A stretch of DNA of 64,000 bases from Ferrovibrio sp965278975 (GTDB taxonomy: Bacteria; Pseudomonadota; Alphaproteobacteria; Ferrovibrionales; Ferrovibrionaceae): NCBI RefSeq assembly GCF_965278975.1, contig NZ_OZ257126.1, positions 2,914,001-2,978,000 on the forward strand, read 5' to 3'. The stretch's first letter is position 1. Every line of letters starts with the position of its first letter. This document shows, in pieces, positions 34,501 through 41,290 of the stretch. The notes beneath the pieces are model-generated. The model was not told the origin of the DNA, searched no databases, and was given only the letters and a program-made list of their open reading frames with translations. The translations under genes were made by a program, and so were the position numbers.

Positions 34501-36163
34501 TGAATCCCAGGTACTGCAGAGCGGGCGCGAGACCGGCTTTGTTGAAGTGCGCCATCCGGATGCACAGGGTCGGCTGCGCGTCTGGCTCTATAACAAGCTG
34601 CCGATCAAGGATCGCGACGACGATATCCGCCAGATTCTGACCGTGGCACTCGATATCACCGAATTGACCGCTGCCAAGGAAGCGGCGGAGCAGGCGGCGC
34701 GCGCCAAGGCGGAATTCCTCGCCGTGATGAGCCATGAGATCCGCACGCCAATGAACGGCGTGCTGGGCATGACGCGACTGCTGCTGCGCAGCGGACTGAA
34801 TGATGAGCAGCGCGAGCGGGTCGAGACCGTGCTGTCCTCGGGCCGGGCGCTGCTGGCGATCCTGGATAACATCCTGGATTTTTCCAAGCTGGAAGCCGGG
34901 CGCGTGGAGGTCGAGCGGATCGACTTCTCGCTGGCCGAACTCTGCGGTTCGGTGCTGTCGATGCTGGCGCAGCGTGCTGCCGAGAAACCGGCGTTGGTGT
35001 TGCGCAGCGAGATCGATCCCATGCTTGGCCAGTGGCATCGTGGTGATCCGACTCGGCTGCGCCAGGTGTTGCTCAATCTGGTGGGCAATGCACTGAAATT
35101 CACCGAAGCAGGGTCGGTGGTGCTGGAAGTGCGACGCCTGGAAGGGGATGGCGAGGCGGAACGGGTGCTGATCGCTGTCCGCGATACCGGCATCGGCATC
35201 ACGCCGGAGCAGCGCGAGAAACTGTTCGCGGCCTTCTCGCAGGCGGATTCCTCGATCACCCGGCGCTATGGTGGCACTGGCCTTGGCTTGAGCATTTCCA
35301 AGAAACTGGTGGAGTTGCTGGGGGGGCGCATCGAGGTCGATTCCGCGCTAGGCGCCGGCTCCACCTTCTGGTTCGAGATCACCATACCGCTCGGCCAGGC
35401 ACCTCAGCGCGATAGCGGCGAGCCGCTTTTGCGCCTGCCGCCGCGCCGGCTGCTGCTGGTGGAAGACAATCTGGTGAACCAGCGCATCGCGGCCACGCTG
35501 TTGCGCGAGGATGGCCATGCCGTGGTGGTGGCAAGCGATGGCTTCGAGGCGCTGGCGGTGGTGCGCAGCGAGCCGTTCGACGCCGTGCTGATGGATATGC
35601 AGATGCCGGGCATGGATGGCCTGGAGGCCACCCGCCGGATGCGCGCGCTGGGCGGCCGTTTTGCCACGCTGCCGATTGTGGCGATGACCGCGAATACCTT
35701 GCCCGAGGATGTGGAGGCCTGCCTGGCGGCCGGCATGAATGCGCATCTCGGCAAGCCCTTCGAACCGGCGACGCTCTACCGTGTGCTGGCTGGCCTGCTG
35801 GCCTTGCCACCTGTCGAGGCAGTCGGAAGCAGCGTGGAACGTTTCGGCGAGGATCGTATCGCCCGGCTGGAACGCCGGTTGGGCCGCGAGGAGACGGCGG
35901 CGATGCTCGCAGGCTTCCTGGACGATTTCAGCGTCAAGCTGGCGGCGGTAGCCCCGGGTGACCGCGCCGCGCTGGCGGGTCTTGCCCATACCATCAAGGG
36001 CAGCGCCGGCACTTTGGGGTTGGACGGGGTGGCCGCTGCGGCCGAGAATCTGGCTGTCCACTGTCGTGGCGAGGGCGATGCCGGCATGGTCGCCGCACGC
36101 CTGGGTGAAATAATGGCCGAAGCGCGGGCGGATATCGCGGCGCGCTATGATCTCGATACTTGA
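31556..36163 (+). CDS. Tripartite hybrid histidine kinase with four tandem PAS repeats
   Basis: A 1535-residue sensor kinase. Order: membrane helix (about 23-47), periplasmic helical sensor region, second helix (310-332), HAMP (333-385), a degenerate PAS (about 405-520), four PAS repeats starting near 535, 662, 796 and 921 (each with VLD.LPV, KD..LRY.LVNR and ..LLGK), HisKA (phospho-acceptor His1060 in SHEIRTPMN), HATPase (GTGLGLSISK), receiver (Asp1347 in VLMDMQMPGMDG) and HPt (His1478 in AHTIKGSAG). It is a BarA/ArcB-type phosphorelay. The TTG start at 31556 follows GGGGAG by 5 nt; a TTG six codons upstream has no such signal. No response regulator gene adjoins it, so the partner is elsewhere. 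Confidence 0.92.
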   Translation: MTEDIEPDTTPGLPLKPSLSIGKLIFGGFLALVGVILISNAIGLVTLREIERKAVASADRAALAALATDVERATTELRLAVLTYASGRSNEQRDEIGARIVTLSAAMTEALERFGKVEGSRGLRVLQSELGRFTELFGGLVTMQEQRQQARQEWLAKIGHVLAGLDALGTGALGRGDLSAARRIGEVRQRLIQAQALALEIFATGTRSPLLEAHQRLNLLRPDLLEIEEMLRDEAARRDVQLMLADHGDVESRFGELVELDDSLLRQIATLAERGREIGAGAGELRRQAAAEEQRLAAGLLRDLQTSAVFNLFVGVFCLLLGLGCAWLVVRRTVRPLADMTQSMRRLAAGRLETDIPHLAEGNEIGQMARATDVFKAALLDVSAARRKSDAALANLRIAQADLAEKSAVIDTALEAMGQGLVIFDARRAVVVSNAQFGSLLALPPGRPELGESADSLLSYKASGRFQDPAAVRDYLRDAVLDLAAGRAHEGEILRLDGTILRMQSYPRTDGGSVCIVTDITELRRSISAAEESRLLLQTVLDEVPVALQVKDREHRYTLVNRQFTEVVGRPASELLGHRAAEAAGLHAPANVAALDARVLATGRATGFVEATFPDASGRNRAWLINKVPMRNAEGIIDQVLTVVFDITDQKRAQREIEQARRMLQMVLDELPIAVSLKDDQLRFVMVNRQFAGFVGQPADRLLGKRMEEVAVGVPQGPGIADRTNEQDRQILTHGIATGFVDIERHWEASGQTQHLLYNKLPIRGEDGRVAQILTVTLDVTRQKQAERATEESRRLLRTVLDGLPVIISVKDRELRYRLVNRHFQEINGVSADRALGRTAMELFQATPSRVSPQMDDAAVQHGEANKFDQTFPDAQGRLRDWQTNKLPLLAADGSVEGVLSLSFEVTERKQAERLIELSRRTLQTVMDALPVAIHLKDIDLRYVLVNRYFAEEVVGLAPDRLLGKLADEVFGERRSDFIHDYESQVLQSGRETGFVEVRHPDAQGRLRVWLYNKLPIKDRDDDIRQILTVALDITELTAAKEAAEQAARAKAEFLAVMSHEIRTPMNGVLGMTRLLLRSGLNDEQRERVETVLSSGRALLAILDNILDFSKLEAGRVEVERIDFSLAELCGSVLSMLAQRAAEKPALVLRSEIDPMLGQWHRGDPTRLRQVLLNLVGNALKFTEAGSVVLEVRRLEGDGEAERVLIAVRDTGIGITPEQREKLFAAFSQADSSITRRYGGTGLGLSISKKLVELLGGRIEVDSALGAGSTFWFEITIPLGQAPQRDSGEPLLRLPPRRLLLVEDNLVNQRIAATLLREDGHAVVVASDGFEALAVVRSEPFDAVLMDMQMPGMDGLEATRRMRALGGRFATLPIVAMTANTLPEDVEACLAAGMNAHLGKPFEPATLYRVLAGLLALPPVEAVGSSVERFGEDRIARLERRLGREETAAMLAGFLDDFSVKLAAVAPGDRAALAGLAHTIKGSAGTLGLDGVAAAAENLAVHCRGEGDAGMVAARLGEIMAEARADIAARYDLDT

Positions 36164-36186
36164 ACAGGGCAGCGCAGAGACGCGAA

Positions 36187-36249
36187 CCGGCTGCCGTCGC
36201 GCTTGCAAGGCGCGGGTCCCCGGAGGAAGTGGGACGCTACGGCAGCCGG
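36187..36249. other. Three-way-junction-like structured intergenic element
   Basis: CCGGCTGCCGT (36187-36197) pairs perfectly with ACGGCAGCCGG (36239-36249). Inside lie two 5-bp hairpins: CGCGC/GCGCG (36198-36202 with 36210-36214) and GTCCC/GGGAC (36216-36220 with 36231-36235). It fills the convergent space between the hybrid kinase and glnB. No T-tract follows on either strand. It may be a bidirectional 3'-end structure or a small RNA; I cannot match it to a known family. Confidence 0.5.
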
Positions 36250-36272
36250 CGCGTTAAGCCGGAAATGGATAC

Positions 36273-36611
36273 TTAGAGCGCGTCGTCGTCGGTTTCGCCG
36301 GTACGAATACGCAGGGCCTTCTCCAGGTCGAGGACGAAAATCTTGCCGTCGCCGATCTGGCCGGTCTTGGCGGCGGTCTGAATCGCCTCCACCACGCGGT
36401 CGGCCAGGGCCGACTTCACGGCCACTTCGATCTTCACCTTGGGCAGGAAGCTGACGGCGTATTCCGCGCCGCGGTAAATCTCAGTATGGCCCTTCTGCCG
36501 CCCGAAGCCCTTGACCTCGGTTACCGTGAGGCCTTCGACACCGAGGGCGGTAAGTGCTTCGCGCACCTCGTCGAGCTTGAATGGCTTAATGACAGCCGTG
36601 ACCAGTTTCAT
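36273..36611 (-). CDS. glnB: Nitrogen regulatory protein PII
   Basis: A 112-residue PII signal protein that senses 2-oxoglutarate and ATP/ADP and controls nitrogen assimilation targets. MKLVTAVIKPFKLDEVREAL opens the fold. The T-loop GRQKGHTEIYRGAEYAVSFLPK (split here as GRQKGHTE and IYRGAEYAV) carries Tyr51, the uridylylation site. The B-loop region TGQIGDGKIFV is near residue 82. ATG 36611 is chosen for its GAGGAG at 8 nt. GlnK is an alternative label; no amtB or glnA gene adjoins, so the name is tentative. A sigma54-like promoter lies about 90 bp upstream. Confidence 0.92.
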   Translation of the reverse strand: MKLVTAVIKPFKLDEVREALTALGVEGLTVTEVKGFGRQKGHTEIYRGAEYAVSFLPKVKIEVAVKSALADRVVEAIQTAAKTGQIGDGKIFVLDLEKALRIRTGETDDDAL

Positions 36612-36697
36612 GTCTCGCACTCCTCAACGTTTTCGCCGGCCCGCCCCGACCGCCAGAAGGGCGGAAAACGGGCTCGGGCGTTTCGCCCCATCACTCC

Positions 36698-36713
36698 TTC
36701 AAGAACCGTGCCG
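36698..36713 (-). promoter_or_regulatory. Candidate sigma54 (RpoN) promoter of glnB
   Basis: On the minus strand CGGCACGGTTCTTGAA fits TGGCACG-N4-TTGCW except for the first base and the final C (A here), with correct -24/-12 spacing. Transcription would start near 36687, giving a leader of about 76 nt before glnB. The -12 GA instead of GC would weaken it. glnB is commonly RpoN-dependent in alphaproteobacteria. Confidence 0.45.
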
Positions 36714-36851
36714 GTTCGAAACCGCGATTGCAAGCCCGAGTCGTCGCGGGGTTAGAGGCAGATTCAGCGCCTAAGCCGAGGCCATCCTGCGGAGGGCGAT
36801 GAACTGCCGCCTAAAAAACGCGCATTTTGTGCAATAAATACCCAAGGGCAT

Positions 36852-36879
36852 CCACTGGGACGGGAACCCGCCCCAGTGG
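36852..36879 (-). terminator. Strong hairpin downstream of leuA
   Basis: Read on the minus strand, CCACTGGGGCGGG can pair with CCCGTCCCAGTGG (12-13 bp with one G-T pair) about 15 nt after the leuA stop. It is followed by ATGCCCTTGGGTATTTATT, with T-richness only 12 nt later. It separates leuA from the glnB promoter. Confidence 0.6.
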
Positions 36880-36894
36880 CGCCGATACTGCCTG

Positions 36895-38583
36895 TCAGCC
36901 ACCAGCCATGAGGCGGTTGGCTGCCGAGGTCACCGCCTTGAGCGAGGCGGCAACGATATTGCGGTCGCAACCGACCCCGAACAGGGTTGAACCATCCGGC
37001 CGCTTCAGTTCGACAAAGGCCGCGGCCTCGGTGGAGCTGCCCTTGCCGATGGCATGTTCGCGGTAGTCGATCAGGTTCAGCACCAGGCCGCTGTGACGGC
37101 TCAGCGCGTCGATATAGGCGTCGATCGGCCCGGTGCCGCTGCCTTCCAACGTCACCTTCTCGCCATTCACCTCCACCTCGGCGGTGAGCAGGCGGCGGTC
37201 GGAGGCATGCACATCCGGCAAGGTGCGGTGGCTCTTGAAGCGGTAGGCGGCCTCCGGCTGGTCGAGATATTCACCCTTGAAGCTGTTCCAGATCAGCTCC
37301 GGCGAGATTTCCTTGCCGGTCGTCTCGGCGATCTTCTGGATCACCTGGCTGAACTCGATCTGCAGCCGGCGCGGCAGTTCGATGCCGTAATCCTGCTCCA
37401 TCACATAGGCGATGCCTCCCTTGCCGGATTGGCTGTTGATGCGGATCACCGGCTCGTAGGCGCGGCCGACATCGGCCGGGTCGATCGGCAGGTAGGGCAC
37501 TTCCCACACATTATCGTTGCGCTGGCCCTGCGCCGCCATGCCCTTCTTGATCGCATCCTGGTGCGAGCCGGAGAAAGCAGTGAAGGCCAGTTCGCCCACA
37601 TACGGGTGGCGCGGATGCACCGGCAACTGGTTGCAGTATTCCGCCACGCGGGCCACCGAGGTGATGTCGGTGAAATCCAGCATCGGGTCGACGCCCTGGC
37701 TGAACAGGTTCATCGCCAGGGTCACTACATCGACATTGCCGGTGCGCTCGCCATTGCCGAACAAGGTGCCTTCCACGCGGTCGGCGCCGGCCATCACACC
37801 CAGTTCGGCAGCGGCAACGCCGGTGCCGCGGTCGTTATGCGGATGCAGGCTGAGGATGATGCAGTCGCGGTTCTTCACCTTGCGAAGGAAATACTCGATC
37901 TGGTCGGCATAGATGTTTGCCGTGCTCATCTCCACCGTGGCCGGCAGGTTGAAGATCATGCGCTTCTGCGGCGTCGGCTGGATCACATCCATCACCGCCT
38001 CGCAGATTTCCACCGCGTAATCCACTTCCGTGCCGGTGAAGCTTTCCGGCGAGTACTGAAACACCCAGTCGGTTTCCGGCGCGGCGGCGGCCAGTTCCTT
38101 CACCAGCGCGGCGGCATCGGTGGCGATCTTGGTGATGCCTTCCTTCTCCATGCCGAACACCACGCGGCGCTGCAGCGTGGAGGTGGAGTTGTAGAAATGC
38201 ACGATGGCGCGCTTGGCGCCCTTCAGGCTCTCGAAGGTGCGCTCGATCAGCTCCGGCCGGCATTGCACCAGCACCTGCACGGTCACGTCATCGGGAATCA
38301 GGTTCTGCTCGATCAGCTCGCGGCAGAAGTCGAAATCGGTCTGGCTGGCGGCCGGGAAGCCGATCTCGATTTCCTTGAAGCCCAGCTTCACCAGGGTCTC
38401 GAACATGCGGCGCTTGCGCTCCGGGCCCATCGGTTCGATCAGCGCCTGGTTGCCGTCGCGGAGGTCGACGCTGCACCAGATCGGTGCCTTGGTGATGGTC
38501 TTGCTCGGCCAGGTGCGGTTGGGCAGGTTGATCGGCTGGAACGGGCGGTACTTGTGGAACGGCATGGTGTTGGCGGTGCTCAT
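36895..38583 (-). CDS. leuA: 2-Isopropylmalate synthase (long form)
   Basis: First committed enzyme of leucine synthesis: condenses acetyl-CoA with 2-oxoisovalerate. 562 residues, the yeast-like long LeuA form. DLRDGNQALIEPMG near residue 41 holds catalytic Arg/Asp, and SLHPHNDRGTGVAAAELG near 245 has the metal-binding HxH. The C-terminal regulatory domain (about 440-560) binds leucine for feedback inhibition (GSGTGPIDAYIDAL). ATG 38583 is set by AGGAG at 7 nt; the frame stays open upstream across the leader. Expression is probably controlled by the leader-peptide attenuator in the 320 nt upstream. Confidence 0.95.
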   Translation of the reverse strand: MSTANTMPFHKYRPFQPINLPNRTWPSKTITKAPIWCSVDLRDGNQALIEPMGPERKRRMFETLVKLGFKEIEIGFPAASQTDFDFCRELIEQNLIPDDVTVQVLVQCRPELIERTFESLKGAKRAIVHFYNSTSTLQRRVVFGMEKEGITKIATDAAALVKELAAAAPETDWVFQYSPESFTGTEVDYAVEICEAVMDVIQPTPQKRMIFNLPATVEMSTANIYADQIEYFLRKVKNRDCIILSLHPHNDRGTGVAAAELGVMAGADRVEGTLFGNGERTGNVDVVTLAMNLFSQGVDPMLDFTDITSVARVAEYCNQLPVHPRHPYVGELAFTAFSGSHQDAIKKGMAAQGQRNDNVWEVPYLPIDPADVGRAYEPVIRINSQSGKGGIAYVMEQDYGIELPRRLQIEFSQVIQKIAETTGKEISPELIWNSFKGEYLDQPEAAYRFKSHRTLPDVHASDRRLLTAEVEVNGEKVTLEGSGTGPIDAYIDALSRHSGLVLNLIDYREHAIGKGSSTEAAAFVELKRPDGSTLFGVGCDRNIVAASLKAVTSAANRLMAGG

Positions 38584-38636
38584 GGCACACTCCTGAATGT
38601 CGGTTTTGTCGTGAATTAAGGTGAGGGGCCCGATTA

Positions 38637-38672
38637 CGGCCGCCGAGTGGCCCGGAGGTGGCTCAGCGGCCG
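38637..38672 (-). promoter_or_regulatory. GC-rich hairpin in the leuA leader
   Basis: On the minus strand CGGCCGCTGAG (38672-38662) pairs with CTCGGCGGCCG (38647-38637), 11 pairs including one G-T, with a 14-nt loop. It ends about 54 nt before the leuA start and has no T-tract. A 39-codon frame (38782 to 38663) that is Leu-rich near its end stops inside the 5' arm, so translation of that frame, if real, would disrupt the hairpin. Confidence 0.5.
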
Positions 38673-38787
38673 CCGATAAGTCGTAGGGCAAGGCCAAGCG
38701 CCAGCGCAGCCTGGAAAGCACGGGAATGTTGAGCCGGAACAATACGGACCGGGACAATACGGATATGTGAATGGCTGGACATGGAAG

Positions 38788-38897
38788 GCGACCGGTATTT
38801 TAGAGAGGAAAGGGGACTTGAACGCGTGCGCTGCTGTTGCCCGACCCTGCTTACAGGATCGGGTTGATAAGGAGCAGCTGCGTAAGTCGCCGGTCGC
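38788..38897 (-). promoter_or_regulatory. leuA attenuator: nested long-range stems
   Basis: A 110-nt segment with 32 nested pairs. The closing stem is 38788-38795 with 38890-38897 (8 bp). Inward follow 38815-38819 with 38884-38888, 38822-38825 with 38880-38883, 38830-38835 with 38873-38878, 38840-38844 with 38859-38863, and 38846-38849 with 38854-38857, loop 38850-38853. On the minus strand the one inner mismatch becomes a G-U pair, so the RNA runs in the leuA direction. The Leu codons of the leader peptide lie in the 5' half of the stems, so a stalled ribosome would decide which stems form. Confidence 0.65.
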
Positions 38898-38904
38898 GCT
38901 TCAT
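38851..38904 (-). CDS. Leucine leader peptide (leuL-like)
   Basis: A 17-residue frame, MKRDRRLTQLLLINPIL, with three consecutive Leu codons (CTG CTC CTT) at positions 10-12 and two further Leu codons. This is the composition of leuL leader peptides, whose translation senses charged tRNA-Leu. The stop codon TAA lies in the loop of the innermost hairpin (CCCGATCCTG with CAGGGTCGGG). The expected transcription start (about 38907) is 3 nt before the ATG, so the message is nearly leaderless, as reported for the trp leader of Sinorhizobium meliloti. No Shine-Dalgarno sequence is present, consistent with this. Confidence 0.72.
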   Translation of the reverse strand: MKRDRRLTQLLLINPIL

Positions 38905-38913
38905 AATAGAGCC

Positions 38914-38942
38914 ATTCTGCCTGTCCGGTTGGCGGGCGTCAA
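38914..38942 (-). promoter_or_regulatory. Promoter of the leuA leader transcript
   Basis: On the minus strand TTGACG (38942-38937), a 17-bp spacer and CAGAAT (38919-38914). The predicted start is near A38907, 3 nt before the leader-peptide ATG. An alternative -10, TATTAT at 38908-38903, overlaps that ATG and lacks a good -35. The rest of the gap up to scoA (38943-39061) shows nothing else I recognise. Confidence 0.5.
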
Positions 38943-39061
38943 GCGGCCCTCTGGATTGCCTGGCGATACATGACGGGTCCGTCAGGTCGGGGATTGCCAC
39001 CTTGCGGTGCAACATGTAAGGTCCGCCCGATCAACACAATAGCGGCGAGGACCGGGGAAAT

Positions 39062-39766
39062 ATGGGGAAAGTCTATCCAAACGCTAAAGCGGCGCTGGAC
39101 GGCCTGCTGCGCGACGACATGATGGTGATGTGCGGCGGCTTCGGCCTGTGCGGCATCCCGGAAAAGCTGCTGGTCGCGCTGCGTGACAGCGGCGTGAAGG
39201 GCATCACCGGCGTATCCAACAATGCGGGTGTCGATGGCTTCGGCCTTGGCCTGCTGCTGGAGACGCGGCAGGTGAAGAAGATGATCTCGTCCTATGTCGG
39301 CGAGAACAAGATTTTCGCGCAGCAGTATCTCGCCGGCGAACTGGAACTGGAATTCAATCCCCAGGGCACCCTGGCCGAGCGTATCCGCGCCGGCGGCGCC
39401 GGTATTCCGGCTTTCTACACCAAGACCGGCGTTGGTACGCTCATCGCCGAGGGCAAGGAAGAGCGCGTCTTCAACGGCGAACGCTACATCATGGAGACCG
39501 GCCTGGTGGCCGACCTCTCGCTGGTGAAGGCGTGGAAGGCCGATACCGAAGGCAACCTGATCTACCGCAAGACCGCGCGCAACTTCAATCCGATGATGGC
39601 CACGGCGGGCCGCGTCACGGTGGTTGAGGTGGAGGAGATCGTGGAGGCCGGGCAGTTGCCGCCCGACCAGATCCATACGCCGGGCATCTATGTGCAGCGC
39701 CTGATCTGCGGCGCCCCCTATGAGAAGCGGATCGAGAACCGCACCACGCGCAAGCGCCCGGCTTAA
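39062..39766 (+). CDS. scoA: 3-Oxoacid CoA-transferase subunit A
   Basis: Alpha subunit of succinyl-CoA:3-ketoacid CoA-transferase, which activates acetoacetate and similar acids with succinyl-CoA. 234 residues. MVMCGGFGLCGIPEKLL near residue 21 is the CoA-binding glycine-rich signature, and SNNAGVDGFGLG and TPGIYVQRLICG near 205-216 are typical of ScoA rather than AtoD. The ATG overlaps a purine-rich GGGGAAAT; the region upstream has only the divergent leuA promoter. scoB starts 12 bp downstream. Confidence 0.93.
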   Translation: MGKVYPNAKAALDGLLRDDMMVMCGGFGLCGIPEKLLVALRDSGVKGITGVSNNAGVDGFGLGLLLETRQVKKMISSYVGENKIFAQQYLAGELELEFNPQGTLAERIRAGGAGIPAFYTKTGVGTLIAEGKEERVFNGERYIMETGLVADLSLVKAWKADTEGNLIYRKTARNFNPMMATAGRVTVVEVEEIVEAGQLPPDQIHTPGIYVQRLICGAPYEKRIENRTTRKRPA

Positions 39767-39778
39767 GGAGATCAGATC

Positions 39779-40429
39779 ATGGCTTGGACCCGCGATGAAA
39801 TGGCCGCCCGCGCTGCGAAGGAACTGAAGGACGGTTTCTACGTCAATCTCGGCATCGGTATTCCCACCCTGGTATCGAACTACATCCCCGATGGCATGCA
39901 TGTGGTGCTGCAGTCGGAGAACGGCATGCTCGGCATGGGCCCCTTCCCCTATGAGGGCGAGGAAGACCCGGACCTGGTGAATGCCGGCAAGCAGACCATC
40001 ACTGAACTGCCCTATTCCAGCTACTTCTCGTCTGCCGACAGTTTCGCGATGATCCGCGGCGGCCATATCGACCTGTCGATCCTCGGCGCCATGCAGGTGT
40101 CGGAGAATGGCGATCTGGCCAACTGGATGATCCCGGGCAAGATGGTGAAGGGCATGGGCGGCGCCATGGACCTGGTGGCCGGCGTGAAGCGCGTGGTCGT
40201 GGTGATGGAGCATGCCGCCAAGGATGGCGAGAAGAAGCTGCTGCATCGCTGCAACCTGCCGCTCACCGGCGCTGGCGTGGTTGACATGGTGGTGACCGAT
40301 CTTGCGGTCTTCTCCGTCGACCGCAAGGGCGGCGGCATGGTGCTGCTGGAGCGCGCACCGGGCGTCTCGCTGGAAGAGATCGCTTCAAAGACCGAAGCGA
40401 CCTACAGCATTGCCGACACGGCCAAGTAA
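39779..40429 (+). CDS. scoB: 3-Oxoacid CoA-transferase subunit B
   Basis: Beta subunit of the same enzyme, carrying the catalytic glutamate that forms the CoA thioester, in VVLQSENGMLGMGPFPYEGE near residues 41-60. 216 residues. NLGIGIPTLVSNYIPDGM near residue 22 and GGHIDLSILGAMQVSENGDLANWMIPGK near 97-124 are family signatures. AGGAG precedes the start. With scoA, it links ketone-body or poly-hydroxybutyrate degradation to the TCA cycle. Confidence 0.94.
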   Translation: MAWTRDEMAARAAKELKDGFYVNLGIGIPTLVSNYIPDGMHVVLQSENGMLGMGPFPYEGEEDPDLVNAGKQTITELPYSSYFSSADSFAMIRGGHIDLSILGAMQVSENGDLANWMIPGKMVKGMGGAMDLVAGVKRVVVVMEHAAKDGEKKLLHRCNLPLTGAGVVDMVVTDLAVFSVDRKGGGMVLLERAPGVSLEEIASKTEATYSIADTAK

Positions 40430-40450
40430 GCAGCCATCGGCTTGAATTGA

Positions 40451-40482
40451 AAAAGCCCCGGCGGGCAACCGCCGGGGCTTTT
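40451..40482. terminator. Bidirectional terminator
   Basis: A perfect 14-bp stem, AAAAGCCCCGGCGG (40451-40464) with CCGCCGGGGCTTTT (40469-40482), around loop GCAA. T-runs lie on both strands, so it ends scoAB transcripts and those of the convergent gene at 40487. Confidence 0.93.
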
Positions 40483-40486
40483 GCTT

Positions 40487-41068
40487 TTAGGGGCTGTGCG
40501 GCTTTTCGGGATTTGGCTGTTCTGGCAGGGCGTGATCCGGCGTCAGCATCCAGTCGCCAGCGAGTTTCAAACCACGTTCTGCCGCTTCCTGCGCCAGCCA
40601 GCCAGCAACAGCGGCGGCGACAACGGGCGCAGCCGCTTTCGCCACAACAGGGGCGGCAACGCCGGCCAGGGCGATCTTCGATGTGCTGGCGGCCAGGGTG
40701 GCGGCAAGGCCGCTGCCGGCGCCGCTGAAGGCATCTCGGCTGGCCGCCTTGAAGGTGCTGCGCCAGTTCTGTTCGCCGCGTGCCTGGCGATGCAGGTTGA
40801 GAAAGGCGGCGATAGTTGCCGAACTCATGGCGCCGCTGAGCGAGCCGCCGCGCGCCATATCCAGCAATGTTGTTGCACTTTCGCGGCCGTGATGCAGCAG
40901 CATGCTGCCGATGGCGACGCCGATATCGCTGCCAAGCCGCAGCACTTTCAGGGTTGTGCCACGCTCAAGCAATGATTGCACACGCGCAGCCTGATCGGAA
41001 AACCGCCGCGCGGTTGCCTCGGCGGTTCCCTGCCAAATATCTGCGGTGAAACGGAAACGCATCGTCAT
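40487..41068 (-). CDS. Unknown Ala/Gly-rich protein
   Basis: A 193-residue protein of unknown family. The N terminus (FRFTADIWQGTAEATARRF) is soluble. The middle (about residues 100-160) is Ala/Gly/Val-rich, hydrophobic and low-complexity (AGVAAPVVAKAAAPVVAAAVAG), possibly one or two membrane-inserting helices; the tail is proline-rich. There is no clear signal peptide. Start 41068 (MTM) or 41062 (MRF) are both possible; neither has a strong ribosome-binding site. It shares the terminator with scoAB. Confidence 0.6.
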   Translation of the reverse strand: MTMRFRFTADIWQGTAEATARRFSDQAARVQSLLERGTTLKVLRLGSDIGVAIGSMLLHHGRESATTLLDMARGGSLSGAMSSATIAAFLNLHRQARGEQNWRSTFKAASRDAFSGAGSGLAATLAASTSKIALAGVAAPVVAKAAAPVVAAAVAGWLAQEAAERGLKLAGDWMLTPDHALPEQPNPEKPHSP

Positions 41069-41290
41069 CGTTGCAGCAGATGGGGGTGCGTTCGGGGCAA
41101 TTCAAGCCCAATGCAAGCACTGGCTGCACACAATCATTCCCCGCGATGGTCACATTCGGGCCACGTTCCGGGGCGGCAATGGAACCAGCGCCGGGCAGCA
41201 CAAGTCCGGAGCCTCAACCCAGCATCGGACAGTGTTCGCCCGATGTCGCAATCGAAGTCATAGACCAATCCAAAAATAAGGGAGCTTCCC

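Noticed and set aside
33164..35038. A 624-codon open frame opposite the PAS repeats
   Set aside because: Its apparent internal repeats merely mirror the PAS duplications of the sense gene.
36198..36238. SRP RNA or RNase P RNA fragment
   Set aside because: CGGAGGAAGT recalls conserved loops of these RNAs, but the surrounding helices and size do not match either.
37054..38619. A 521-codon open frame opposite leuA
   Set aside because: leuA is unambiguous; the antisense frame has no recognisable features.
38788..38897. A tRNA-like or 6S-like RNA in the leuA-scoA gap
   Set aside because: GTTCAAGTC resembles a T-loop, but no acceptor or anticodon arm fits; there is no symmetric 6S bubble; the Leu-rich frame explains the pairing better.
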